NCBI RefSeq assembly: GCF_024181225.1
Contig: NZ_CP051198.1
Location: 2,108,001 to 2,172,000, forward strand
DNA length: 64,000 bases
Reading direction: 5' to 3'
Source: Treponema sp. OMZ 787
GTDB taxonomy: Bacteria; Spirochaetota; Spirochaetia; Treponematales; Treponemataceae
Both the position numbers and the translations under genes were made by a program. The notes under the pieces are model-generated. The model had not been told where the DNA came from. It was given only the letters and a program-made list of their open reading frames with translations, and ran no database searches. Below are positions 52,701 to 59,867 of this stretch, piece by piece (the first letter of the stretch is position 1; each line of letters starts with the position of its first letter).

Positions 52701-55354
52701 GGGAAGGCTGGGCAAGCCGAAGAACAACTGATGAGTCAAGCGATTCAATCATAATGCTCACAACCGACAAAGCAAAATACTATGCAGACGAAACGGCCGA
52801 AATTACCTTCCCCGGTTATGAGGGTGCAAGGGCACTCATCACGGTCGAAAAAAACGGCAAGGTTTTAAAACAAGAATGGGTAAAATCTAAGGGGAAGATT
52901 TTTTCGTACAAAATAAAACTGGATCCTTCTATGGCACCGAATATCTACGCGCATGTAAGTTTAATACAGGAGCACAGCCAGACAAAAAACAGCCTCCCCA
53001 TAAGAATGTACGGTATAACACCGGTAATGATAGAAAACAAATTATCCCGCCTAAGTCCCGTCATAAATACGGAACAAAGCTTTGAACCTAACAGCAAGGT
53101 TTCATTTACGGTAAGCGAAGAAAAGGGAAGACCTATGACCTTTACGGTTGCCGTTGTAGACGAGGGCTTACTTGGACTTACAGCCTTTTATACGGGCAAT
53201 CCTTGGGACAGCTTTTATAAAAAAGAATCTTCACAAATTGCCTCTTGGGATATTTACAAATACGTAATCGGAGCTCACAGCGGAATGATAGAGTCGATTC
53301 TTTCGGTAGGAGGAGGAGGCTTTATAGACAATAAGACCTCAAAGAATGCGGAACGCTTTAAACCGATAGTATACTTTTTCGGCCCCTTCGAAATCAAGGC
53401 AAAGGAAAAGAAAACAATCGAATTCGATCTTCCGCAATACATCGGAGCCTTGCGCATCATGGCAGTTGCAGGCAAGGACGGAGCCTACGGTATAAAGGAA
53501 GAAACCGTAAAGGTAAAAAGCGATCTTATCGTAATGCCGACCCTTCCCCGCACCATGGGCATAGGAGAAACAATAGAGGTTCCCGTAACGGTTTTTAACG
53601 GAACCTCTTCCGAAAAAAAAGTAAGGGTAGTTTTAAAGAGCGAGGGAGCCGTAAACTCAAACGAAACAAAAGAAGTCAGCATCCCTGCAAATTCCGATTC
53701 TTCCGTTTTCTTTACGGTAAAAACGGATAAGGGAGGCATTGCAAAATTTACGGCGGAAGCTTCAGCTTCAGGCATTTCAAAAACGGCAAAGGCCGTAACC
53801 GAAATCGATGTACTTTCACGCGGAACACCCTACTCTACGGTTGAGCTTATAAATATCGAAGCCGGAAAGACTTTTGCAAAAACTCTTCCGCTAAAAGGCG
53901 AAAACGGAACAAAGAGTTTAAGCGTCGAAATATCCCAAATGCCGGCCCTCGGCCTTGAAAACCGGTTGGCCTATCTTTTGGGCTATCCTTACGGCTGCAT
54001 AGAGCAGATAACTTCCAAGGCCTTCCCGCAATTATATCTAAACACTATAACGGCCTTAGACCAAACCGAAATCGACAGGGCTAAGAGCAATGTAAACTCG
54101 GTTCTGGACCGCTACATAAACTATCAGCTCAGGTCGGGCGGATTCAGCTATTGGCCTGACGGAGGATATGAAAGCGCATGGGCTACAAACTACGCAGGAC
54201 ACTTTATGGTAGAAGCCAAAAAGGCAGGTTACGAAGTAAACGACAGCATTTATCAAAGCTGGCTTTCCCATCAAACCGAAACGGCTAAGAACTGGGCAGG
54301 AACCTTCGCAGACAGCATGGAAACTCAAGCCTACCGCCTCTACACTCTTGCCCTCGCAGGCAAACCCGAAATAGGAGCGATGAACCGCTTAAAAAATATG
54401 GAGCAAAGCCTTAACTCGGTATCAAAGGCCTTCCTTGCAAACGCTTACAGCCTTGCAGGACACAGCAGTACAGCCAAGACCATGCTCGAAAAACTATACG
54501 AGCCGACAAGTGTTTACAGAAGCACAGGAGGAAACTTTTCGTCGAATATCAGAGACCTCGCCTTAATATTAAATGCCTACACCACGGTCGGCGAAACCTC
54601 AAAGACGACAAACCTTATTTCGAAGCTTGCAAAAATTTCTTCAAGCAATGAGTGGCTTTCGACACAGGAAACGGCTTGGCTTCTTTTAGCCCTCGCTCCT
54701 CACTACGCTTTTGATAAGAACAAGAGCATAAGTTACGAAATTGTAACCGAAGCAAATGTCATCAAAGATAAATTAAACAATACTTCAAAACTTCATAAGA
54801 TTCCTGTAAATACCGAGACGGCAAAAAAGATCGAAATTAAAAATACGGGAAACGCACCTATCTTTGCAGCAATCAACACAGCAGGAAGGCTTAACCCCGG
54901 AAGCGAAACACGGATTGAAGAAAACTTAAAGCTCGATATTGTCTATAAAAATGAGGACGGGCAGGAAGTTTCTCCTGAAGCTCTTAAAAAAGGACAGAGG
55001 TTTAAGATGAGTGTAAGAGTTCACAATAAGACTCAAGGAGCTCTTGAAAACCTTACCCTTTCAATCCCCATCCCGACAGGCTGGGAGATTACAAACACAA
55101 GGCTCGGAGGAGATGACGATACGGATTCGGAAGACAAGCGTAACACAAAACGTCTATACGACTTCCAAGATTTAAGGGACACCCATATTTACACCCACTT
55201 TGCCTTGGACGGCTACGGCACAAAGGCCTTTGAATTTACCGGAACAGTAACTTACGGAGGAGAATACTATATACCTGCAATCTTTGCCGAGGCAATGTAC
55301 GATTACGCCTATAGGGCCATCCACCCCGGCACAAGGGTAAAGGCTTTTGAGTAA
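49796..55354 (+). CDS. Bacterial alpha-2-macroglobulin lipoprotein
   Basis: An 1852-residue lipoprotein (lipobox VAGC) with the bacterial alpha-2-macroglobulin layout: several MG beta domains, the GYIYGERGVWRPGDDIHL segment at the MG2/MG3 region, a bait region, FGPFEIKAKEKKTIEFDLPQ at the A2M domain, and the thioester motif GYPYGCIEQ with Cys1401 and Gln intact, then a helical thioester domain and C-terminal MG domain. It traps attacking proteases covalently in the periplasm. Its usual genomic partner, PBP1C, lies 4.5 kb downstream. The promoter suggests a leaderless message. Confidence 0.93.
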   Translation: MKSLTPSLKQLLKALIIVLSVSVFVAGCKKNEQGLQNAMDDIESVSYGALKRLEPINVIFKEEIKNPENLEKACVFNPKPTGEWKIIGKNQISFIPSSAYNFKTDLNLDLDVGLLLENTEKKKTVSLTFSIAQPEFTFLSGELIPDERRENIFRFEGIGETDIPENLSSIEKMLTADLKFGSTKSNPAIKVSQGPNSNQYKIIIKEISRKKEVQHLNISWDLAALGGAGGDSRGFTVAAQSVFQVTSFSQETGSEISVNFSDALDPSQDLRGFIRIASSPEIPFRYSIDGYKLKIFSQSGIFPDDTKISILPGIKNSRGKKLEAEANFSIMVAWEKPIIRFTKTGNILPPKDMQVIVSTTNINGLMLEAFQIYDKNMTQFLQVNSIEGNRELNRVGEPVWRQSFDFEWNNSMKNKTIHRSLDISKLIKKFPGGMFELRASFTKKHSMYQSPSKNNEFAHLPFPKDISELENFKNIETDYWNTSEIEDEDRYNFWQHRENPNHPAFYLPSYSKYCMATKKVLVSNIGLSAKKDRDGKLYISAADLLTAEPMSGVKISLFNFAQKELESGKTDSDGLLMLKNENQAFLIKAEKNGDVNWLPLNSDILSTSHFQVEGESSKKGVKGYIYGERGVWRPGDDIHLVFILQDLEKNLPKDYPIKFYLEDPLGKKTESKVFTSSVDGFYRIDTKTNPQDKTGTWYARVTAGGKTWSKSIKVEAIVPNRLFVNLNPKAKYFSEGYNPAVIGGEWLHGAKASNLKAEISARYVLNRNPFENYKNYNFINPELSVSQDQNQIWEGNLDDSGKADINLYLSTEAKSPGKLKAVFETRIYEPSGAFSMENKVFDYSPYSRYVGMQIPKSDDEYREMLYTGKDQSLNFAVVDPEGNPIQENVNLNVSLYKLEWYWWWEKDEETANYTNSIHTRHVRDWSISAKDGKARLNIKVDNGSWGRYLIMVSDPSGGHSSAQVVYFDWEGWASRRTTDESSDSIIMLTTDKAKYYADETAEITFPGYEGARALITVEKNGKVLKQEWVKSKGKIFSYKIKLDPSMAPNIYAHVSLIQEHSQTKNSLPIRMYGITPVMIENKLSRLSPVINTEQSFEPNSKVSFTVSEEKGRPMTFTVAVVDEGLLGLTAFYTGNPWDSFYKKESSQIASWDIYKYVIGAHSGMIESILSVGGGGFIDNKTSKNAERFKPIVYFFGPFEIKAKEKKTIEFDLPQYIGALRIMAVAGKDGAYGIKEETVKVKSDLIVMPTLPRTMGIGETIEVPVTVFNGTSSEKKVRVVLKSEGAVNSNETKEVSIPANSDSSVFFTVKTDKGGIAKFTAEASASGISKTAKAVTEIDVLSRGTPYSTVELINIEAGKTFAKTLPLKGENGTKSLSVEISQMPALGLENRLAYLLGYPYGCIEQITSKAFPQLYLNTITALDQTEIDRAKSNVNSVLDRYINYQLRSGGFSYWPDGGYESAWATNYAGHFMVEAKKAGYEVNDSIYQSWLSHQTETAKNWAGTFADSMETQAYRLYTLALAGKPEIGAMNRLKNMEQSLNSVSKAFLANAYSLAGHSSTAKTMLEKLYEPTSVYRSTGGNFSSNIRDLALILNAYTTVGETSKTTNLISKLAKISSSNEWLSTQETAWLLLALAPHYAFDKNKSISYEIVTEANVIKDKLNNTSKLHKIPVNTETAKKIEIKNTGNAPIFAAINTAGRLNPGSETRIEENLKLDIVYKNEDGQEVSPEALKKGQRFKMSVRVHNKTQGALENLTLSIPIPTGWEITNTRLGGDDDTDSEDKRNTKRLYDFQDLRDTHIYTHFALDGYGTKAFEFTGTVTYGGEYYIPAIFAEAMYDYAYRAIHPGTRVKAFE

Positions 55355-55366
55355 AAACTTAAAATA

Positions 55367-55472
55367 AACCGCGGGCGGACACAAAGCATTGAGCTTAGGC
55401 TCAACTTCGCAAAGGAATTTAAAGTCGGCCATATGAAAGGCAGCTTTAAATTCCTTTGTGAGCCTCGCGGTT
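55367..55472. repeat. Nested inverted repeat
   Basis: An outer AACCGCG/CGCGGTT pair (55367-55373, 55466-55472) encloses TGAGC..GCTCA (55390-55403) and a perfect 15-bp stem CAAAGGAATTTAAAG/CTTTAAATTCCTTTG (55410-55424, 55444-55458). It could end the alpha-2-macroglobulin transcript or be a small mobile repeat next to Rpn copy 5. Confidence 0.7.
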
Positions 55473-55494
55473 AAATAAACCTCGATCTCCATCT

Positions 55495-55522
55495 TTTAAA
55501 ATCCTTTAATCTATGGTATACT
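55495..55522 (+). promoter_or_regulatory. Predicted promoter of Rpn copy 5
   Basis: TTTAAA (55495-55500), 16-nt spacer, TATACT (55517-55522), matching the promoters of Rpn copies 1 and 3. Confidence 0.5.
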
Positions 55523-55543
55523 ATAAAAAGTGAGGGGTGTGCT

Positions 55544-56398
55544 ATGAGTACTTCAAACAGGAAATATAAAGACTCGGTTTTTGTTGACCTTTTTGCAGAA
55601 GATGAAAAAGCAAAAGAAAATTTTCTGTCGCTTTATAATGCTTTGCACGGAACGGCACTTAAAGCTACGGAAGATTTAAGAAACATCCGGTTGGATCAGG
55701 TTCTCTATATGACATTTTATAATGATGTGTCTTACCTCGTTGATAATAAAATAATACTACTGGCAGAACATCAATCTACGATTAATCCCAACATGCCTTT
55801 ACGCTGCCTTGAATATGTAAGCCGTTTGTATGAAACCCTCTTTGAATCAAAAGAAAAATACAGCCGTAAACTCCTAAAAATCCCTACACCGGAGTTTTAT
55901 GTCTTTTACAATGGGGAAGAACCTTTTCCATGCGATAAAACATTAAAACTCTCTGATGCTTTTATAAAAAAGACAGAAAACCCCAATCTTGAATTGACCG
56001 TTAAGGTAATAAACATCAACCGGCAAAACCGTCATCCGTTATTGAAAAACTGTAAAACTATGCAGGAATACAGTATATTTGTAGAGACAGTAAGGAAATG
56101 GAAAGAAATAGATCCTCAAAACGGCTTTCAAAAAGCCGTTGAAGAATGTATATCAAACAATATTTTGCATGAATATTTAAAACGCAAGACCAAGGAGGTA
56201 ATCAACATGTTACTAGCAGAATATGATTATGAAACCGATATAGCTGTACAAAGAGAAGAAAGCCTGATGATTGGAATACAACAAGGTTCATACCAAAAAG
56301 CTCTTGAAACAGCAAAAAACCTGGCAGAAATGGGATTTGCAGTAGAAGCAATCTCAAAAGCTACCGGTCTCAGCAAAGAAGAAATCGAAAAACTGTAA
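55544..56398 (+). CDS. Rpn/PD-(D/E)XK nuclease family protein, copy 5 (subfamily A)
   Basis: A 284-residue protein very like copy 1 through the nuclease domain (RLDQVLYMTFYND, ILLAEHQSTIN), but with a single GIQQG unit in place of the nine GIEQ units. Its ending SYQKALETAKNLAEMGFAVE belongs to the type in subfamily-B copy 2. The start has GAGGGG at moderate distance; the internal AAGGAGGT is stronger. Located between alpha-2-macroglobulin and an ankyrin protein. Confidence 0.88.
   Translation: MSTSNRKYKDSVFVDLFAEDEKAKENFLSLYNALHGTALKATEDLRNIRLDQVLYMTFYNDVSYLVDNKIILLAEHQSTINPNMPLRCLEYVSRLYETLFESKEKYSRKLLKIPTPEFYVFYNGEEPFPCDKTLKLSDAFIKKTENPNLELTVKVININRQNRHPLLKNCKTMQEYSIFVETVRKWKEIDPQNGFQKAVEECISNNILHEYLKRKTKEVINMLLAEYDYETDIAVQREESLMIGIQQGSYQKALETAKNLAEMGFAVEAISKATGLSKEEIEKL
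56207..56398 (+). CDS. Putative intragenic short product of Rpn copy 5
   Basis: AAGGAGGT (56192-56199) lies 7 nt before ATG 56207 in frame. The 63-residue product begins MLLAEYDYETD and is the smallest of the set because the tandem repeats are nearly absent. Confidence 0.55.
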   Translation: MLLAEYDYETDIAVQREESLMIGIQQGSYQKALETAKNLAEMGFAVEAISKATGLSKEEIEKL

Positions 56399-56442
56399 CA
56401 AAGTATAAATAACAGACATAGGTAAATACAGGATTGGTGAAC

Positions 56443-56826
56443 ATGCACATTGACGAATTTATAAAAGCTGCAAAAAAGAACGATGTTGGACTGATAAAAG
56501 CTTATTTACAAAACGGTTTTGATATTAATACTCAGGACAAGGACGGATTTACGGCTGTTATGGAAACAGCCGAATTCGGCCATAAGGCCTTATTTTGGTT
56601 TTTAATCGAAAAAGGAGCAGATGTTTTAATTAAAGCGGATTATAATTTTTCGATAATTCACGCCGTCGCTTTAGGCGGCGACAAAAAAATGCTTGACTAT
56701 GTAATCTCAAAAGGTGCCTGCATAGATGAAAAAGTTACAGGCGGAGAGCAGGACGGCATGACAATAAAAGATTACGCTCTTTTAGCAAAGAATGATGAAT
56801 TAAATGATTACTTAAAATCTTTATAA
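56443..56826 (+). CDS. Small ankyrin-repeat protein
   Basis: A 127-residue cytoplasmic protein of about three ankyrin repeats: KAYLQNGFDINTQDKDGFTA, VMETAEFGHKALFWFLIEKG and IHAVALGGDKKMLDYVISKG. It would serve protein-protein binding. TTG and GTG codons upstream are in frame; ATG 56443 with AGGA about 9 nt before is preferred. It lies 45 bp after Rpn copy 5 and 16 bp before the methyltransferase. Partner unknown. Confidence 0.8.
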   Translation: MHIDEFIKAAKKNDVGLIKAYLQNGFDINTQDKDGFTAVMETAEFGHKALFWFLIEKGADVLIKADYNFSIIHAVALGGDKKMLDYVISKGACIDEKVTGGEQDGMTIKDYALLAKNDELNDYLKSL

Positions 56827-56841
56827 CTCATAGGAGGTCTT

Positions 56842-57552
56842 ATGAAACTTTACGATTTAATTGCAGAAAATTACGAGGATATTTTTCCTCTCGAAAAAGA
56901 AAAAGTTGACTTTATTAAAACTTTTTGTAAAGAAGGAAAAATTCTTGATGCAGGATGTGCAACGGGAGAACTTTGTTTTACTCTTTTAAATGAAGGTTTT
57001 ACACCAATCGGAATAGACCTAAACACAAAAATGATTTCGATTGCACAAAATAAAATAAGTCCTGCCGCTTCAAACATAAGATTTGAAGTTGAGGACATGC
57101 TCAATATTGTAAAATTCGGGCAATTCAATGCCGTATTCTGTTTCGGCAACACTCTTCCCCACCTAAAAAATAAGGATGAAGTTTTTTTATTTTTTTCTCA
57201 TATTTATAAAAGTCTTTTAGAAGACGGAGTTTTTATTTTTCAAATATTAAATTACGATAAAATTATTTCAGAACAAAAGATGAATTTTAAAATAATCGAA
57301 AACGGGAATTTGATTTTTAAACGTTCCTATGATTTTGCAGAACAAGAAAGGCTTAAATTTATCATAAACTTTACGGATAAAAAAAATAACGAAAGTCTAT
57401 CAGATCATACTTTTTTGCTCCCCCTAAAACAGGAATTTTTAAAAGAAAGTTTAAAAAAAGTAGGCTTTAAAAAGATAGGCTGCTATTCGGATTATAATTT
57501 TACCCCAAGCGATCTAACGGAATACTCGACAATCTACGCTGCAGAAAAATAA
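56842..57552 (+). CDS. SAM-dependent methyltransferase (class I)
   Basis: A 236-residue Rossmann methyltransferase: motif I ILDAGCATGELCFTLL, acidic loop IGIDLNTKMI, FEVEDMLNI and motif IV region AVFCFGNTLPHL. Substrate not evident. AGGAGG precedes the ATG. Probably cotranscribed with the ankyrin gene. Confidence 0.87.
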   Translation: MKLYDLIAENYEDIFPLEKEKVDFIKTFCKEGKILDAGCATGELCFTLLNEGFTPIGIDLNTKMISIAQNKISPAASNIRFEVEDMLNIVKFGQFNAVFCFGNTLPHLKNKDEVFLFFSHIYKSLLEDGVFIFQILNYDKIISEQKMNFKIIENGNLIFKRSYDFAEQERLKFIINFTDKKNNESLSDHTFLLPLKQEFLKESLKKVGFKKIGCYSDYNFTPSDLTEYSTIYAAEK

Positions 57553-57575
57553 AATATTAAAGTATAAAGAAACCG

Positions 57576-57615
57576 TTAAAAATTCACCGCAAAGCCTTGA
57601 ACGGCATTGCGGTGA
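57576..57615 (-). terminator. Terminator of opdB
   Basis: A 9-bp stem TTGCGGTGA/TCACCGCAA (57584-57592, 57607-57615). Read on the minus strand it is followed by ATTTTTA, 16 bp after the opdB stop. Confidence 0.7.
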
Positions 57616-57630
57616 TTAAAGTAAAAAAAA

Positions 57631-59688
57631 CTACTTATTTATCCCAACCATGTTAAGAATAAAGGCGTATTCAAAGGCAGTGTCCTTAATCCTGTCATAG
57701 CGGCCTGTAGCACCTCCGTGGCCTGAATCCATATTCATGCGGAGGATTAAAATATTATCTCCAGTTTTATTTGCACGCAGCTTTGCCGTGTACTTTGCAG
57801 GCTCGTGGAACAGAACTTGTGAATCATTTAAGCCGCCCGTCACAAGAATGTGCGGATAATTTTTTGCTTCGATATTGTCATAGGGAGAATACGAAAGCAT
57901 GTAGTTATAGTACTCCTCCTCGTTCGGGTTGCCCCACTCTTCGTATTCTCCTGTGGTAAGAGGCAAGGAATCATCGAGCATGGTGGTAACAACGTCTATA
58001 AAGGGAACGGCAGCTACAACCGAATGGAAAAGATCAGGACGCATGTTTGTAACGGCTCCCATAAGAAGACCGCCCGCACTTCCGCCCATGATTGCAATTT
58101 TTTCCGAAGAAGTATATTTTTGAGAAATCAGGTGCTCGGCACAGGCTATAAAATCGGTAAAGGTGTTTTTCTTCTTTAAGAGCTTACCGTCCTCATACCA
58201 TTGCTCTCCCATGTCGCTTCCGCCTCTGATTTGGGCAACTATGTACACAAAGCCCCGCTCGACAAGGCTGTAAACACTAGGACTAAAATACACATCTGAG
58301 CTGTAGCCGTAGCTTCCGTAAGAGTAAAGAAGGGCGGGAGCCGCCCCATTCTTTGCCAAGCCTTTTTTGTAAACGGCAGCCATAGGCACCTTCACTCCGT
58401 CTTTTGCCTGAGCCCAAAGCCTCTCCACAGTGTAGTCATCGGGATTAAAGCCTGACGGAACTTCCTGCTGTTTTAAGAGCACAGATTTTCCTGCTTCTAT
58501 ATCGTAATCGTATAAGCTGTTCGGGCGGTTTAAGGAGGTGTAATTATATCGAACCTTGCAGGATGTGTATTCGGGGTTAGCTCCCAAATAAGCCGTATAA
58601 ACCGGTTCCGGGAAGGAAATGTTTTTTACCTCTCCGGTTTTAAGGGATTTAACTTCAATCTCGATAAGGCCGTTTTTGCGGAGCTCTAAAACAAGGCAGC
58701 CTTCAAAAACGGACACGTCTTCGATGCGTACATTTTCGTCATGGGCTCTTTCTTCCTTCCATGTGGATTTATCGGAATATGAAGAAAGAGGAGCGGAGTA
58801 GATCTTAGCGTTTAGGTTTTGCTTGTCCTTCCAGCGGATAAAAAACTTTTCCTTGTGAGGATAAACAAAATATTCAATACCATTAACCCGCGGAAGGAAG
58901 ATTGTAAATTCCGAATGAGGCTTATCGGCGCGTATAAAACGCTCTTCTGAGGTGGTGGAGCTTCCGCTTGTTATAAAAATAAATTCCCTTGTCTTTGTTT
59001 CATGCACATAGCAGGAAAACTTTGCATCCTTTTCTTCATAAACAAGAGTTCCTTTTTCTTCATTAAGACCTTGACGCAAAATCTTGCTTGAACGCAAGGT
59101 GCTGTCGATTGCACTGTAAAAAAGAGTTTCGCTGTCCGAAGACCAAGCAACGGAAACGGCTCCGTCATAACTCAAACTTAAATCTTTTCCCGTTTCCAAA
59201 TCGCGTATTTTTAAAGTGAACTCGGCAAAGGAGCCTGTTTCGTTATAAAGATAAACAGCCTTTTTATTATCGGGACTTATCGTATAATCGTCGAAGATAA
59301 AGGCTTGCTTGCCTTCCGCCATTTTATTTACATCGAAGATAATTTCTTCAGCTGCATCAAGCGATGATTTTTTTCTGCAATAGGTTCTGTATTGTTTTCC
59401 CTTTTCGACACGGCTGTAATAATAATAACCGTTTTCAAAAACGGGATAGGTTTCATCATCTTCTTTTATGCGGCCTACAATTTCATCGTAAATACTATTT
59501 TGTAAATCTTTTGACGAAGCCATTATCTTATCCGTATAAGCATTTTCGGCATTTAAATAATCTATAACCTTTTTATCGGTTTTGTCCTTAAGCCAATAAT
59601 AATTATCTGTTCTTGTTTTTTCAAATTTCTCAAAATTCGTTGCCCTTATTTCTGCAATAGGCGGTTTTTCAAAATCTGATTGTTTCAA
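57631..59688 (-). CDS. opdB: Oligopeptidase B (prolyl oligopeptidase family, S9A)
   Basis: A 685-residue serine peptidase: N-terminal propeller (residues ~75-400), then the alpha/beta-hydrolase domain with GGSAGG (Ser537), NDSQV (Asp622) and SGHGG (His657) as the catalytic triad. Oligopeptidase B cuts peptides after Arg and Lys; T. denticola OpdB of this size is a known trypsin-like activity. Translation starts at TTG 59688, with AGGAGA 7 nt upstream; no ATG lies nearby in frame. No signal peptide. Confidence 0.95.
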   Translation of the reverse strand: MKQSDFEKPPIAEIRATNFEKFEKTRTDNYYWLKDKTDKKVIDYLNAENAYTDKIMASSKDLQNSIYDEIVGRIKEDDETYPVFENGYYYYSRVEKGKQYRTYCRKKSSLDAAEEIIFDVNKMAEGKQAFIFDDYTISPDNKKAVYLYNETGSFAEFTLKIRDLETGKDLSLSYDGAVSVAWSSDSETLFYSAIDSTLRSSKILRQGLNEEKGTLVYEEKDAKFSCYVHETKTREFIFITSGSSTTSEERFIRADKPHSEFTIFLPRVNGIEYFVYPHKEKFFIRWKDKQNLNAKIYSAPLSSYSDKSTWKEERAHDENVRIEDVSVFEGCLVLELRKNGLIEIEVKSLKTGEVKNISFPEPVYTAYLGANPEYTSCKVRYNYTSLNRPNSLYDYDIEAGKSVLLKQQEVPSGFNPDDYTVERLWAQAKDGVKVPMAAVYKKGLAKNGAAPALLYSYGSYGYSSDVYFSPSVYSLVERGFVYIVAQIRGGSDMGEQWYEDGKLLKKKNTFTDFIACAEHLISQKYTSSEKIAIMGGSAGGLLMGAVTNMRPDLFHSVVAAVPFIDVVTTMLDDSLPLTTGEYEEWGNPNEEEYYNYMLSYSPYDNIEAKNYPHILVTGGLNDSQVLFHEPAKYTAKLRANKTGDNILILRMNMDSGHGGATGRYDRIKDTAFEYAFILNMVGINK

Positions 59689-59817
59689 TTTGTTTCTCCT
59701 AAATTTTTGTAAATATGTTAGTACAATATTATGCTTGTATACTTGAGCCTACATTATAAGGAGATAAAGGCTTTCCGTCTATAGGGGAAAAAGACATAAC
59801 TAAACCACATATCCAAC

Positions 59818-59846
59818 TTGTTCTTATTCTTATCTTATGCTATAAT
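59818..59846 (+). promoter_or_regulatory. Promoter of pbpC
   Basis: TTGTTC (59818-59823), 17-nt spacer, TATAAT (59841-59846) with an extended TGC. A normal leader with CGGAG follows before ATG 59868. Confidence 0.7.
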
Positions 59847-59867
59847 GCCTCCCGGAGAACAAAAAGA

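Noticed and set aside
55544-56398. Complete IS element around the Rpn genes
   Set aside because: No consistent terminal inverted repeats or target duplications bound all copies; the family is better described as nucleases than as transposases.
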